From contig NZ_CP108487.1 of the NCBI RefSeq assembly GCF_036226525.1, forward strand, positions 5,642,001 through 5,706,000: DNA of 64,000 nucleotides, read 5' to 3'. Below are positions 8,540 to 16,298 of this stretch, in pieces. How positions within the stretch are numbered: the first letter of the stretch is position 1; every line of letters begins with the position of its first letter. The notes beneath the pieces were generated by a model. It was given only the letters and a program-made list of their open reading frames with translations, was not told the DNA's origin and did no database searches. The stretch is from Kribbella sp. NBC_01245 (GTDB lineage: Bacteria; Actinomycetota; Actinomycetes; Propionibacteriales; Kribbellaceae). Position numbers and translations under genes: made by a program.

Positions 8540-10500
8540 TTCTTCTTGTCTCCTCTGGATTCGGCCGGGCCCGCGGCAGTACGGCGGGCCGCGGCCTGGG
8601 TGATGCGGTCGAGCAGGACACCAAGCAGCACGATCGCGAGACCGGCGGCCAGTCCCTTGCCGTAGAGCTCGCTCTGCGAGAACCCGGCCGATACGTCGTA
8701 CCCGAGGGCGCCGGCGCCGACCAGGCCACCGACCACCACCATCGACAGAACATAGATCAGGCCCTGGTTCGCCGCGAGCGTGATCGCCCGGCGCGCGACG
8801 GGAAGTTGCACCTTGGTGACCACTTGCCAGGCGCTGGAACCGGCCGACGTGGCCGCCTCCACGGTCGCGGCCGGCACCGCGCGGATGCCGTCGGCAACGA
8901 TCTTGCTGGTCACCGGTACGGCGAAGACGACCGCAGCAGCGATCGCCGTGAACCGGCTGGTCCCGAACAACGCCAGGAACGGCACCAGGTAGACGAAAGC
9001 GGGCATGGTCTGACCGGCATCCAGGGCCGGGCGCAACCAACTGTCGACCTTCCGGCTGCGACCCATCCACACGCCGAGAAGGATGCCCACGGCAACCACC
9101 ACGGTCGTCGCGAGCAGGGTCGACGCCAGCGTCACCATCGCGTCCTGCCAGACACCCGTGCCGACCAGCAGCCCGAGGCACACCGCCGCCGGGATCGCAC
9201 CGCGCAGACCACCGACGAGCCAGGCGAACGTCACCACGACCGCGAAAACGAGCCACCAGGGCGATCCGGTCAGCAGCGACTCGACTGGATTGAGTACGCC
9301 GTTCGTCACGCCATCGCGGACGCCGTACGTGAACGACCCGAACCGCTCCAGGAACCAGGTGGACGTCGAATCCGCCGCCACCGCAATCCGCGAACCGAGC
9401 TCGCCGGAGGTGGGGAATTCGGCCGCCCAGAGGTACGTCCGGGAGTACCAGATCGCCACCAGCACGACGAGCCCACCGATACCGAGGAACACCTTGCGCC
9501 GGGTCGACGCCGGTCGCGGCACGCGTGCGCCGGCCGCGGTGGTGGCTCGGTCGAGCACGATGGCCAGTACGACGATCGCGAGGCCGGCGTTGAACGCGAC
9601 CCCGACGTCCAGCGTCTGCAGGGCCTTCAGCACGGTCTTGCCGAGTCCGGGCGCATCGATCAGCGCGGCAATCGTCACCATCGACAACGCCGCCATGATC
9701 GTCTGGTTGACCCCGACCACGACCGTGCTGCGGGACATCGGCAGCAACACCTTCGTCAACGTCTGCGCACCGGTCGAACCGAGGGAGCGAGCCGCCTCGA
9801 CGCTCGCCGGGGAGACCGACCTGATCGCGTGGGCCGTCAGCCGGACCGCGGGCGGCGCCGCGTAGATCAAGGTGGCGATCGTGGCCGCCGCCGGGCCGAT
9901 CGCGAAGACCAGCGTCAACGGCGCGAGATAGACGAACGTCGGCATCGCCTGCATCAGGTCGAGCACCAACGAGACGACGCGATAGACCCGATCGGACAAA
10001 CCCGCCCAGATCCCCACCGGAATCGCGACCAGCAATGCCAGACCCACCGCCGCGAGCGTCAGCGCCAGCGTGTCCATGCTCTCCTGCCACAACCCCTGCA
10101 GGCCGACGAACACGAGCCCCGCGGCGGTCAGCAGCGCAACTCGCCAGGTACCGAAGGCCCAGGCGACGTACGACGCGAGGGCGACGACGCCGAGCCACCC
10201 GAGCGCGGGCACGGGCCGGCCGAACGACGGTTGCGAGATCAGCGCCTGCAGCAGCGTGACGAGCTCATCGATGACGACGCGGATCGCGGTGAAGAAGGCG
10301 TTCCGGTCCGGCCCGGTCTGATCGCGGATATCCGTCAGCCAGCGGTGCAGCGGCGTCGTCTCCTGGCCGCCGAGCTCGAGCGTGTGGATCCCGCGGAAGA
10401 CCAGGAACAGCAGCACCCAGCACAGCAGCAGCACCCCGACGACGTAGATCCGGCGCGGTCGGGGCATGCGGACCTGCAGGGAACCGGTGATCGCGGCCAT
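8524..10500 (-). CDS. proW: glycine betaine/proline ABC permease, two fused permease domains
   Basis: A 658-aa integral membrane protein containing two consecutive MetI-type permease domains (about residues 120-300 and 450-640). Each has its own coupling-loop region (SVSPASVEAARSLGS and AVPAATVEAATSAGS) with the EAA pattern. Classical ProW is ~350 aa with one domain and works as a homodimer; here one chain would supply both halves. It overlaps the ATPase gene stop by one base (TGATG), implying coupled translation, and feeds into the binding-protein gene. Expected role: osmoprotectant uptake. Confidence 0.92.
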   Translation of the reverse strand: MAAITGSLQVRMPRPRRIYVVGVLLLCWVLLFLVFRGIHTLELGGQETTPLHRWLTDIRDQTGPDRNAFFTAIRVVIDELVTLLQALISQPSFGRPVPALGWLGVVALASYVAWAFGTWRVALLTAAGLVFVGLQGLWQESMDTLALTLAAVGLALLVAIPVGIWAGLSDRVYRVVSLVLDLMQAMPTFVYLAPLTLVFAIGPAAATIATLIYAAPPAVRLTAHAIRSVSPASVEAARSLGSTGAQTLTKVLLPMSRSTVVVGVNQTIMAALSMVTIAALIDAPGLGKTVLKALQTLDVGVAFNAGLAIVVLAIVLDRATTAAGARVPRPASTRRKVFLGIGGLVVLVAIWYSRTYLWAAEFPTSGELGSRIAVAADSTSTWFLERFGSFTYGVRDGVTNGVLNPVESLLTGSPWWLVFAVVVTFAWLVGGLRGAIPAAVCLGLLVGTGVWQDAMVTLASTLLATTVVVAVGILLGVWMGRSRKVDSWLRPALDAGQTMPAFVYLVPFLALFGTSRFTAIAAAVVFAVPVTSKIVADGIRAVPAATVEAATSAGSSAWQVVTKVQLPVARRAITLAANQGLIYVLSMVVVGGLVGAGALGYDVSAGFSQSELYGKGLAAGLAIVLLGVLLDRITQAAARRTAAGPAESRGDKKKWLRS

Positions 10501-11561
10501 CAGGCTCCCGCGACCACGGCGAGGATTTCCTCCCCGCCGACGACGCCGAGCAGTACGCCGTTCGCGACGACCTTGACGGGGCGGTCGGCGCCTAGGACGG
10601 CTCTCGTCGCCTCACGGACCACCACGTCCGGGCCGAGCTCAGGCCCGTCCAAGAGGTCGTCACTGGTCGGTGCGCGCATGATCCAGCGCAGGGTGAGTAC
10701 GTCGGCCTTGGACACGTCTCGGACGAACTCGCGGACGTAGTCGTCGGCCGGGCGCCCAACCAGCTCTGCGCCGGTGCCGAGCTGTACGGCGGCTCCGTCG
10801 CGCATGAGCAGGATCCGGTCGCCCAACTTCAACGCCTCGGTCAGATCGTGCGTGACGAACACCATGGTCTTCCCGACCTCCTGGTGCAGCCGGACGACCT
10901 CGCTCTGCATCTCCCGCCGGATGAGCGGGTCCAGTGCCGAGAAGGGCTCGTCGAACAACATGACGTCCGGGTCGCCTGCAAGCGCCCGGGCCAGGCCGAC
11001 GCGCTGCTGCATACCTCCGGAGAGCTCCTCCGGGTAGAGCTGCTCTGAGCCGGCCAAACCGACTAGCTCGATCACCTCTTGGGCACGGCGCCGTCGGTCG
11101 GACTTGTTCTCCCCGCGGACCTCTAGCCCGTAGGAGACGTTGTCGATGACTCTGCGGTGCGGGAGCAGCCCGAAGTGCTGGAAGACCATCGAGAACTTGC
11201 TCCGGCGTAACTCCCGCAGACGCTTCTCGTCGGCCGCGCGAAGATCCTCGCCCTCGAAGAACAACCCGCCCGCCGTCGGCTCGATCAACCGGGTCAGGCA
11301 GCGCACCAGCGTCGATTTGCCCGAGCCGGACAGGCCCATCACGACAAAAACCTCACCCGGCGCGACGTCGAAACTGAGGTCGTGCACGGCCGCCGTACAG
11401 CCGGTCTTGAGCTTCAACTGGCGCCGGTCGAGGCCGGCCAGGTCGGGACGCCGCGGTACCCGGGCAGCCTTCGGCCCGAACACCTTCCACAGTCCCTGAA
11501 CGGAGATGGCGGGTTCGGACGCCGACGGTGCGTCGGCGGGGTACTCGAGCTGTGCGGTCAC
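10500..11561 (-). CDS. proV: glycine betaine/proline ABC transporter ATP-binding protein
   Basis: A 353-aa ATPase of the ProV/OpuAA type. Walker A GLSGSGKST (near residue 75), signature LSGGMQQRV, and Walker B VMLFDEPFSALD are all intact, with the switch histidine in VTHDL. The N-terminal part preceding Walker A (to VHDLSF) is long, as in ProV. The last ~80 residues resemble a CBS-type regulatory region, which in OpuA senses ionic strength. First gene of the operon; start ATG at 11561. Energises the fused permease downstream. Confidence 0.92.
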   Translation of the reverse strand: MTAQLEYPADAPSASEPAISVQGLWKVFGPKAARVPRRPDLAGLDRRQLKLKTGCTAAVHDLSFDVAPGEVFVVMGLSGSGKSTLVRCLTRLIEPTAGGLFFEGEDLRAADEKRLRELRRSKFSMVFQHFGLLPHRRVIDNVSYGLEVRGENKSDRRRRAQEVIELVGLAGSEQLYPEELSGGMQQRVGLARALAGDPDVMLFDEPFSALDPLIRREMQSEVVRLHQEVGKTMVFVTHDLTEALKLGDRILLMRDGAAVQLGTGAELVGRPADDYVREFVRDVSKADVLTLRWIMRAPTSDDLLDGPELGPDVVVREATRAVLGADRPVKVVANGVLLGVVGGEEILAVVAGA

Positions 11562-11720
11562 TGCTGCTCCAGGCCTCGCTGGCGGTCGTCGTGTTCCGTG
11601 ACCTTACCCAAGACCACGGGCCGCCAATGACTGAGTGGTCAAGATTTGGCTCACATCTGGCGTTACGGAAAGTGTCGGTGGGGCCTGATTCGATGTGGGC
11701 AGTCGAGAGGAGACGGTCTG

Positions 11721-12782
11721 ATGCCGACCGCCGAAGAGATGCTCAGCACGGCTGCCGTGGCCGAGTTGGGCGCGATCCTGGCCGCGCCAACGGTCCGGGG
11801 CGTCGAGCTGAGCGGCACTACGTTCAGTGAGCGTGGGCGGCTGGTTCGTGACGCCCTGCTCACCGACCTGCCCACGCCGTACGACGAATTCGACCGGGCC
11901 ATCCGCAAGGCGCTGACCGATGACGCGTTCACCGGCTGGATGATCTGGCCGGTCACCGAGGCTGTCGCCACCCGCGCGGTTTCGGCGGGCGCCTTCGACG
12001 ACGGGTTGGCGCTGCTGGCGGAGCTGACCGGGCGTCTGACCGGGGAGTTCGCCTTGCGGACGTTCCTCGCGGCGGACGTCGACCGGACGCTGGCGACCGC
12101 GTTGGAGTGGTCCGCGCATCCCGACGAGCACGTGCGACGTCTTGCCACCGAGGGGACGCGATCACGCCTGCCCTGGGCCCGGCAGGTGCCGCAGCTCCTG
12201 GAGAGACCGCGGACGCTCGCGATCCTCGACGCGCTGCGGTCGGACTCCTCGTCGTACGTGCGTCGATCCGTCGCGAACCACCTGAACGACCTCAGCCGGG
12301 ACCATCCCGCCGAGGCGGTCTCGCTGGCCTCGCGGTGGGCCGAGGCGCCGGACGAGCACAGCGGCTGGATCATCCGGCACGGGCTCAGGACGTTGGTGAA
12401 GAAGGGCGATCCGGGCGCGCTCGGGTTGCTCGGCTTCGCGCCGCCGGTCGGAGTGGAGGTGGACGGGCCGACGCTGGACCGGACCGAGGTCGAGTTCGGC
12501 GGCGAGCTGACCTTCTCGCTGACGTTGACGAACACGTCGGCCGAGCCGGTCCGGTTGGCCGTCGATTACGTCGTCCATCACCAGAAGGCGAACGGCAAGC
12601 TCGCGCCGAAGGTGTTCAAGCTCGCCGTCCGAGAGCTGGCCGCGGGTGCGACAGACACGATCAACCGCCGCCACTCCTTCCGCCCGATCTCCACCCGGCG
12701 CTACTACCCCGGCGCGCACGCCCTCGAAATCCAAGTCAACGGCCGCCCGACCGGCCCCACACCCTTCACCCTGCTGCCCTAG
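11721..12782 (+). CDS. AlkC-like DNA alkylation repair glycosylase
   Basis: A 353-aa protein with an N-terminal helical-repeat (HEAT-like) region (residues ~1-240, including SYVRRSVANHLNDLSRDHP) typical of AlkC/AlkD non-base-flipping glycosylases. A C-terminal ~100-residue beta domain (VEFGGELTFSLTLTNTS...) is consistent with the Ig-like domain found in AlkC proteins. It would excise alkylated purines such as 3-methyladenine. ATG at 11721 follows GAGGAGA; the frame is open upstream to 11646 without conserved sequence. Monocistronic, ending just before a palindromic element. Confidence 0.78.
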   Translation: MPTAEEMLSTAAVAELGAILAAPTVRGVELSGTTFSERGRLVRDALLTDLPTPYDEFDRAIRKALTDDAFTGWMIWPVTEAVATRAVSAGAFDDGLALLAELTGRLTGEFALRTFLAADVDRTLATALEWSAHPDEHVRRLATEGTRSRLPWARQVPQLLERPRTLAILDALRSDSSSYVRRSVANHLNDLSRDHPAEAVSLASRWAEAPDEHSGWIIRHGLRTLVKKGDPGALGLLGFAPPVGVEVDGPTLDRTEVEFGGELTFSLTLTNTSAEPVRLAVDYVVHHQKANGKLAPKVFKLAVRELAAGATDTINRRHSFRPISTRRYYPGAHALEIQVNGRPTGPTPFTLLP

Positions 12783-12791
12783 CCCCACACC

Positions 12792-12887
12792 CTTTGCATT
12801 CATTCGTCGGAATCCGCCCTCAGCCACCGCCGGCCTGTGCAGGTTCCGCTGTGCTGTGAGGGCGGATTCCGACGAATGAATGCAAAG
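12792..12887. repeat. 96-bp palindromic element, copy 1
   Basis: Arms 12792-12822 and 12857-12887 are perfect 31-bp inverted repeats beginning CTTTGCATTCATTCGTCGG, enclosing a 34-nt loop. The loop itself contains CCTGTGCAGG, which can pair. A homologous element of identical dimensions lies at 16144-16239. It sits between the AlkC-like gene end and a membrane-protein gene, 37 bp before the latter's start. No flanking direct repeat is obvious. Confidence 0.95.
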
Positions 12888-12923
12888 AGGAGACGCGATG
12901 GGGGCGTATGCGAGGCTTCGGGC

Positions 12924-13850
12924 ATGAGTGATCCGACCGGACCAGTGGCATCTCCGGAGTTCGAGCGACGCGACCGCCGCGGGTTGGCGCTGGCGCGCGC
13001 CGTCTATCTGGGGATTCCGGTGGTGTTCTTCGGGTTGCTCTGCTGGATCAGCGCGGCAGCGGCGCCGGAGCTTGGGTTCAACTGGCAGGTGTTGCTGGTC
13101 CCGTTGGCGATGCTGGCGATCAACCTGCGGCTGCTGCGGAAGAACCGGTATCGCCCGTCCCGCTGGGCCTTCGCCGGTCTGGCCTGTGGCGGTATCACCG
13201 GGATCGTCGTGGCGTTCTACACGATCGTGCTGGACTTCGACTGGTTGCCGCGGCTGTTCATCGTGGCAGGGCTCGTCGGTGCGTTGATCGGGCGGGCCAT
13301 CGGGGCCGCGGGCAACCGGGTCATCAGCTATCCGGCCGATCCTGAGCTGGCGGACTCGTCGTACGAGCTGGTCTACCGACTGCGTACGCCGCCGAACATC
13401 TTGCTCGAGATCACCAAGGAGCGGGTCCACGTCAAGGAGCTCGTGCTTCGTGGCTCGGGGACTGACCAGAGCACGGTCGGCGTCGGGCCTGACTATCGGA
13501 TCGACTGGGTCACCGGTACGCATGAGGTTTCGCTCAGCGGGGCCGAGCGGCTGAAGTTTCCGCTGAACCTGCGGACTCGACCGATGTCCAGCCCCGGGCC
13601 CGCGTTGATCCTCCAGTTCAAAGGCGTGGACTGGGTGCTGCCGATCAACCACGCCGGCGGGCTGGCCGCCCTGATCGCCCGCCGCGCCGAGACCCGGCGT
13701 CGCGTGGTCCAGCAAGAGACCCTGGCCGCCCACGAAGCCGAAGCCTCAACTGCCGAAGGCTCAACTGCCGAAGCCGAGACCCCGACCACCGAGTCCCCAA
13801 CCAGCGAGTCCCCAGCCAGCGAAGACCAGGCCCAGGACCGGGATAGCTGA
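12924..13850 (+). CDS. membrane protein of unknown function
   Basis: A 308-aa protein, not recognised. Four hydrophobic segments lie in the first ~130 residues (YLGIPVVFFGLLCWI, VLLVPLAMLAINL, FAGLACGGITGIVVAFYTIVL, LFIVAGLVGALIG). A soluble beta-rich region (~135-265) and a low-complexity Ala/Ser/Glu/Thr tail (~275-308) follow. The soluble part alternates short strands and resembles PH-like or membrane-attached domains only in general pattern. Start ATG at 12924; an upstream frame runs through the palindromic element and is unlikely to be translated. Convergent with the siderophore-interacting protein, 4 bp apart. Confidence 0.75.
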   Translation: MSDPTGPVASPEFERRDRRGLALARAVYLGIPVVFFGLLCWISAAAAPELGFNWQVLLVPLAMLAINLRLLRKNRYRPSRWAFAGLACGGITGIVVAFYTIVLDFDWLPRLFIVAGLVGALIGRAIGAAGNRVISYPADPELADSSYELVYRLRTPPNILLEITKERVHVKELVLRGSGTDQSTVGVGPDYRIDWVTGTHEVSLSGAERLKFPLNLRTRPMSSPGPALILQFKGVDWVLPINHAGGLAALIARRAETRRRVVQQETLAAHEAEASTAEGSTAEAETPTTESPTSESPASEDQAQDRDS

Positions 13851-13854
13851 GCTC

Positions 13855-14685
13855 TCAGGCTTTGGCGGCCTCGCGCTCGAGGCGCTCCCGCTCGGCCTTG
13901 GCGGTTTCGGCCTTTTCCGCCTGCCAACCGTCTTCGTTCTTGCCCTGGCGCCAGTAGCCGGAGATGGAGAGGCGGTCGCGGGTGATCCCGCGCTCCTTGA
14001 GCGGGGCGCGGAGGCGCTGGACGAATCCGGCCTCACCATGAACGAACACCTGCACATCACCCGGCTCAAAGGTCAGGCCCTCAACGGCCGCGACGAGCTG
14101 GTCACCAGGCGCTGTCGCGGCGCCCGCGCGATGAAGCCAAGTGAGCTCAACCTCGCCGGATCCGCTGAACTTCTGCTCCTCCGACGCGTCCTCGACCTCC
14201 ACGATGACCCGTGCACGAGCACCCGGCGGCAGCGCCTCGACCGCGGCACCGATGGCCGGCAGCGCGCTCTCGTCACCGACCAGCAGGTGCCAGTCAGCCG
14301 CGGGGTCAGGCTTGTACGCACCACCAGGCCCGACGAACCACACCTCGTCGTCGGCCTTCGCCGCGGCGGCCCACGGACCGGCGATCCCTTCATCCCCGTG
14401 GTAGACGAAGTCGATCGTCACCTCGGCCGTGACCGGATCCCAGGCGCGGATCGTGTACGTCCGGCTGACCGGCCAGTACTCCGGCGGAACCTGCTCGCGG
14501 ATCACGGCCATATCCAGCGGCTCCGGGTACTTGAGCCCGGCCGTCGGGAAGAGCAGCTTCACGTACTTGTCGGTGAACCCGTTGTCGGCGAACTCGGGCG
14601 CACCCAGCACCAGCCGGATCATGTGCGGCGTCAGCCGCTCGGCGCGGCGTACGACGGCCACCTTGACGGGGTTGCTGCGGGCCAC
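13855..14685 (-). CDS. siderophore-interacting protein (FAD ferric-siderophore reductase)
   Basis: A 276-aa SIP/ViuB-family flavoprotein that reduces ferric siderophores in the cytoplasm to release iron. The N-terminal FAD domain has SRTYTIRAWD (residues ~93-102) with the R-x-Y-T flavin motif, followed by VDFVYHGDEGIAGPWA. The NAD(P)H domain contains LVGDESALPAIGA and ends with DRLSISGYWRQGKNEDG, hallmarks of the family. An IdeR/DtxR-type iron box lies directly upstream, so iron repression is expected. Confidence 0.94.
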   Translation of the reverse strand: MARSNPVKVAVVRRAERLTPHMIRLVLGAPEFADNGFTDKYVKLLFPTAGLKYPEPLDMAVIREQVPPEYWPVSRTYTIRAWDPVTAEVTIDFVYHGDEGIAGPWAAAAKADDEVWFVGPGGAYKPDPAADWHLLVGDESALPAIGAAVEALPPGARARVIVEVEDASEEQKFSGSGEVELTWLHRAGAATAPGDQLVAAVEGLTFEPGDVQVFVHGEAGFVQRLRAPLKERGITRDRLSISGYWRQGKNEDGWQAEKAETAKAERERLEREAAKA

Positions 14686-14710
14686 GGGGCGGGTCCTCTC
14701 GACGGTGAAC

Positions 14711-14729
14711 TTAGGTATGCCTTACTTAG
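14711..14729 (-). promoter_or_regulatory. IdeR/DtxR iron box upstream of SIP gene
   Basis: TTAGGTATGCCTTACTTAG matches the 19-bp DtxR/IdeR consensus at 16 positions on my count (read on the minus strand). It lies 26 bp upstream of the SIP start, where bound Fe-IdeR would block transcription. Confidence 0.75.
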
Positions 14730-14755
14730 GCTAGCCCACGGCCGCAACACGGCCG

Positions 14756-15688
14756 TCAAGCGTGCGTCGGATGCTCGTGGTCGGAATGGCCGATCGGTTC
14801 GAGCTGGAACGTCGAGTGCTCAACGTCGAAGTGCCCCGCCAGACAGGTCTGCAGCTTGTCGAGCAGCTGCGGCGCATGCCCGTCCTGGAAGCACTCGCTG
14901 TCCACCACCACATGCGCCGTGAGCACCGGCAGGCCCGAGGTCACGGTGTAGACGTGTAGATCGTGTACGTCGTGGATGTGGTCCACCTCGGTGATGTGCC
15001 GGCGAATCTCGTCCAGGTCGATCCCCGCGGGCGTCGTCTCCAGCAGGATCTCCGTCGCCTCGCGCAACAGCTTGATGGCCCGCGGCACGATCACCAGCCC
15101 GATCAGCAGCGACACGATCGGGTCGGCCCGGGTGAAACCGGTGGTCTGGATGACCAGGGCCGCGACGAGTACGCCGACCGAGGTGGCGCTGTCGGTCGCG
15201 ACCTCGAGGAAGGCGCCGCGCATGTTCAGGCTGTCGGACCGGGCCTTGAACAGGATGGCGACGGCGACCAGGTTGCCGATCAGGCCGATCGCACCGAACA
15301 ACGCCATGCCGCCGGGCTCCACTGCGGCCGGCTCGATCAGACGACGCACGCCCTGCACTACGACGTACACACCCATGCCGGAAAGGACCAGGCCGTTGAC
15401 GGCGGCGGCGAGGATCTCCGCCCGCGCCCAGCCGAACGTACGTCGTCCAGTCGCGGGGCGACTCGCGAGCAACGCCGCGCCGAGTGCCATCGCGACCCCG
15501 CCGGCGTCAGCGAGCACGTGTCCCGCGTCGGCGAACAGCGCGAGGCTGCCGGTCATCGCGGCACCGATCACCTGCACGACGAAGATCGTCAGCGAGATCA
15601 GTACGACCGCACCGAGGACCCTGCGGTGTTTGCCGGTGGCGGTTACTCCGTGCCCATGTCCGTGGCCGTGCCCATGACCGCCGCTCAC
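14756..15688 (-). CDS. CDF-family Zn2+/Co2+ efflux transporter (CzcD-like)
   Basis: A 310-aa cation diffusion facilitator. It starts with an HG-repeat metal-binding tail (residues ~4-14), followed by six transmembrane helices. TM2 has the metal-site pattern FADAGHVLAD (H/D ligands) and TM5 has VATDSATS. The cytoplasmic C-terminal domain has HIHDVHDLHV, and the tail ends HSDHEHPTHA. It exports zinc and related divalent metals in exchange for protons. The start overlaps the stop of the upstream ArsR gene by 4 bp, so the pair is co-translated and presumably metal-induced. Confidence 0.93.
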   Translation of the reverse strand: MSGGHGHGHGHGHGVTATGKHRRVLGAVVLISLTIFVVQVIGAAMTGSLALFADAGHVLADAGGVAMALGAALLASRPATGRRTFGWARAEILAAAVNGLVLSGMGVYVVVQGVRRLIEPAAVEPGGMALFGAIGLIGNLVAVAILFKARSDSLNMRGAFLEVATDSATSVGVLVAALVIQTTGFTRADPIVSLLIGLVIVPRAIKLLREATEILLETTPAGIDLDEIRRHITEVDHIHDVHDLHVYTVTSGLPVLTAHVVVDSECFQDGHAPQLLDKLQTCLAGHFDVEHSTFQLEPIGHSDHEHPTHA

Positions 15689-16095
15689 TGCTTGTCCCCT
15701 TCACGCTCGGGGTGGATGGCTTCAGTGTGTTCGGTGTGCGCGACCGCTAGGTCGACGAGCATGCGCACGTGGGCGTCGTCGAGACGGTAGTAGGCCATCC
15801 GGCCGTCACGACGGACCGACACCACTCGATGCGCTCGCAGCAGCCGTAGCGCGTGTGAGGTCGCGGACTCGCTCATGCCGGTCAGTGCCGCCAGATCGCA
15901 GACGCAGAGCTCACCGTCGAGCAGTGCGACCAGGAGCTTCAGTCGCCGGGGATCGCCCAGCAGACTGAACACGTCCGCCGTGTCGACCACGTCCTGCTCG
16001 GACGGCATCCGCGCGTGCACCGCCGCGACCCGCTCCGGATCGACCAGGCGAACGTTGCACGCATCCAGCGCCTGCACATCTGCAGATCTGTTCAT
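15685..16095 (-). CDS. ArsR/SmtB-family metal sensor repressor
   Basis: A 136-aa winged-helix repressor. The alpha3 motif ELCVCDLA near residue 63 and recognition helix SESATSHALRLLR are typical. The C-terminal helix DAHVRMLVDLAVAHTEH carries the D-x-H ... H ligands of alpha5 zinc sites in SmtB/CzrA-type sensors. With both alpha3 cysteines and alpha5 histidines, it likely senses zinc or cadmium and controls the coupled CDF exporter. A palindromic repeat element lies 49 bp upstream of the ATG. Confidence 0.9.
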   Translation of the reverse strand: MNRSADVQALDACNVRLVDPERVAAVHARMPSEQDVVDTADVFSLLGDPRRLKLLVALLDGELCVCDLAALTGMSESATSHALRLLRAHRVVSVRRDGRMAYYRLDDAHVRMLVDLAVAHTEHTEAIHPEREGDKQ

Positions 16096-16143
16096 ACGTC
16101 ACACGGTAGACCGTCACCACGCTCCGCGTCCAGCCAAACCCTT

Positions 16144-16239
16144 CTTTGCGTTCATTCGTCGGAATCCGCCCTCTTCTGCCCGCTCGCCTGTACCGGAGCG
16201 CGGTGGTGAGAGGGCGGATTCCGACGAATGAACGCAAAG
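16144..16239. repeat. 96-bp palindromic element, copy 2
   Basis: Arms 16144-16174 and 16209-16239 are perfect 31-bp inverted repeats (start CTTTGCGTTCATTCGTCGG) around a 34-nt loop, the same dimensions as the element at 12792-12887. The arms differ from copy 1 at two positions (A to G in GCATTC/GCGTTC, and the innermost base), and each change is matched in the opposite arm, so pairing is kept. The loop differs but can form its own stem (CGCTC/GAGCG). Confidence 0.95.
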
Positions 16240-16241
16240 GA

Positions 16242-16282
16242 AACGCGAACGCCCTGCCGCAAATGGGCAGGGCGTTCGCGTT
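16242..16282 (-). terminator. terminator of the RNase J gene
   Basis: A 17-bp perfect stem (16242-16258 with 16266-16282) and a 7-nt loop lie 16 bp past the RNase J stop. On the minus strand it is followed by TTCCTTT. It abuts palindromic element copy 2. Confidence 0.85.
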
Positions 16283-16298
16283 CTCTCAACGGGCAGGG

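Noticed and set aside
8540..10198. N-terminal extension that would fuse permease-length sequence to the betaine-binding protein
   Set aside because: The first ~550 codons are out-of-frame permease sequence; the lipoprotein signal starts at 8539.
8806..10740. 644-codon plus-strand reading frame opposite the betaine permease
   Set aside because: Arg/Asp/Gln-rich composition of an antisense shadow in GC-rich DNA; the minus-strand permease and ATPase motifs are intact.
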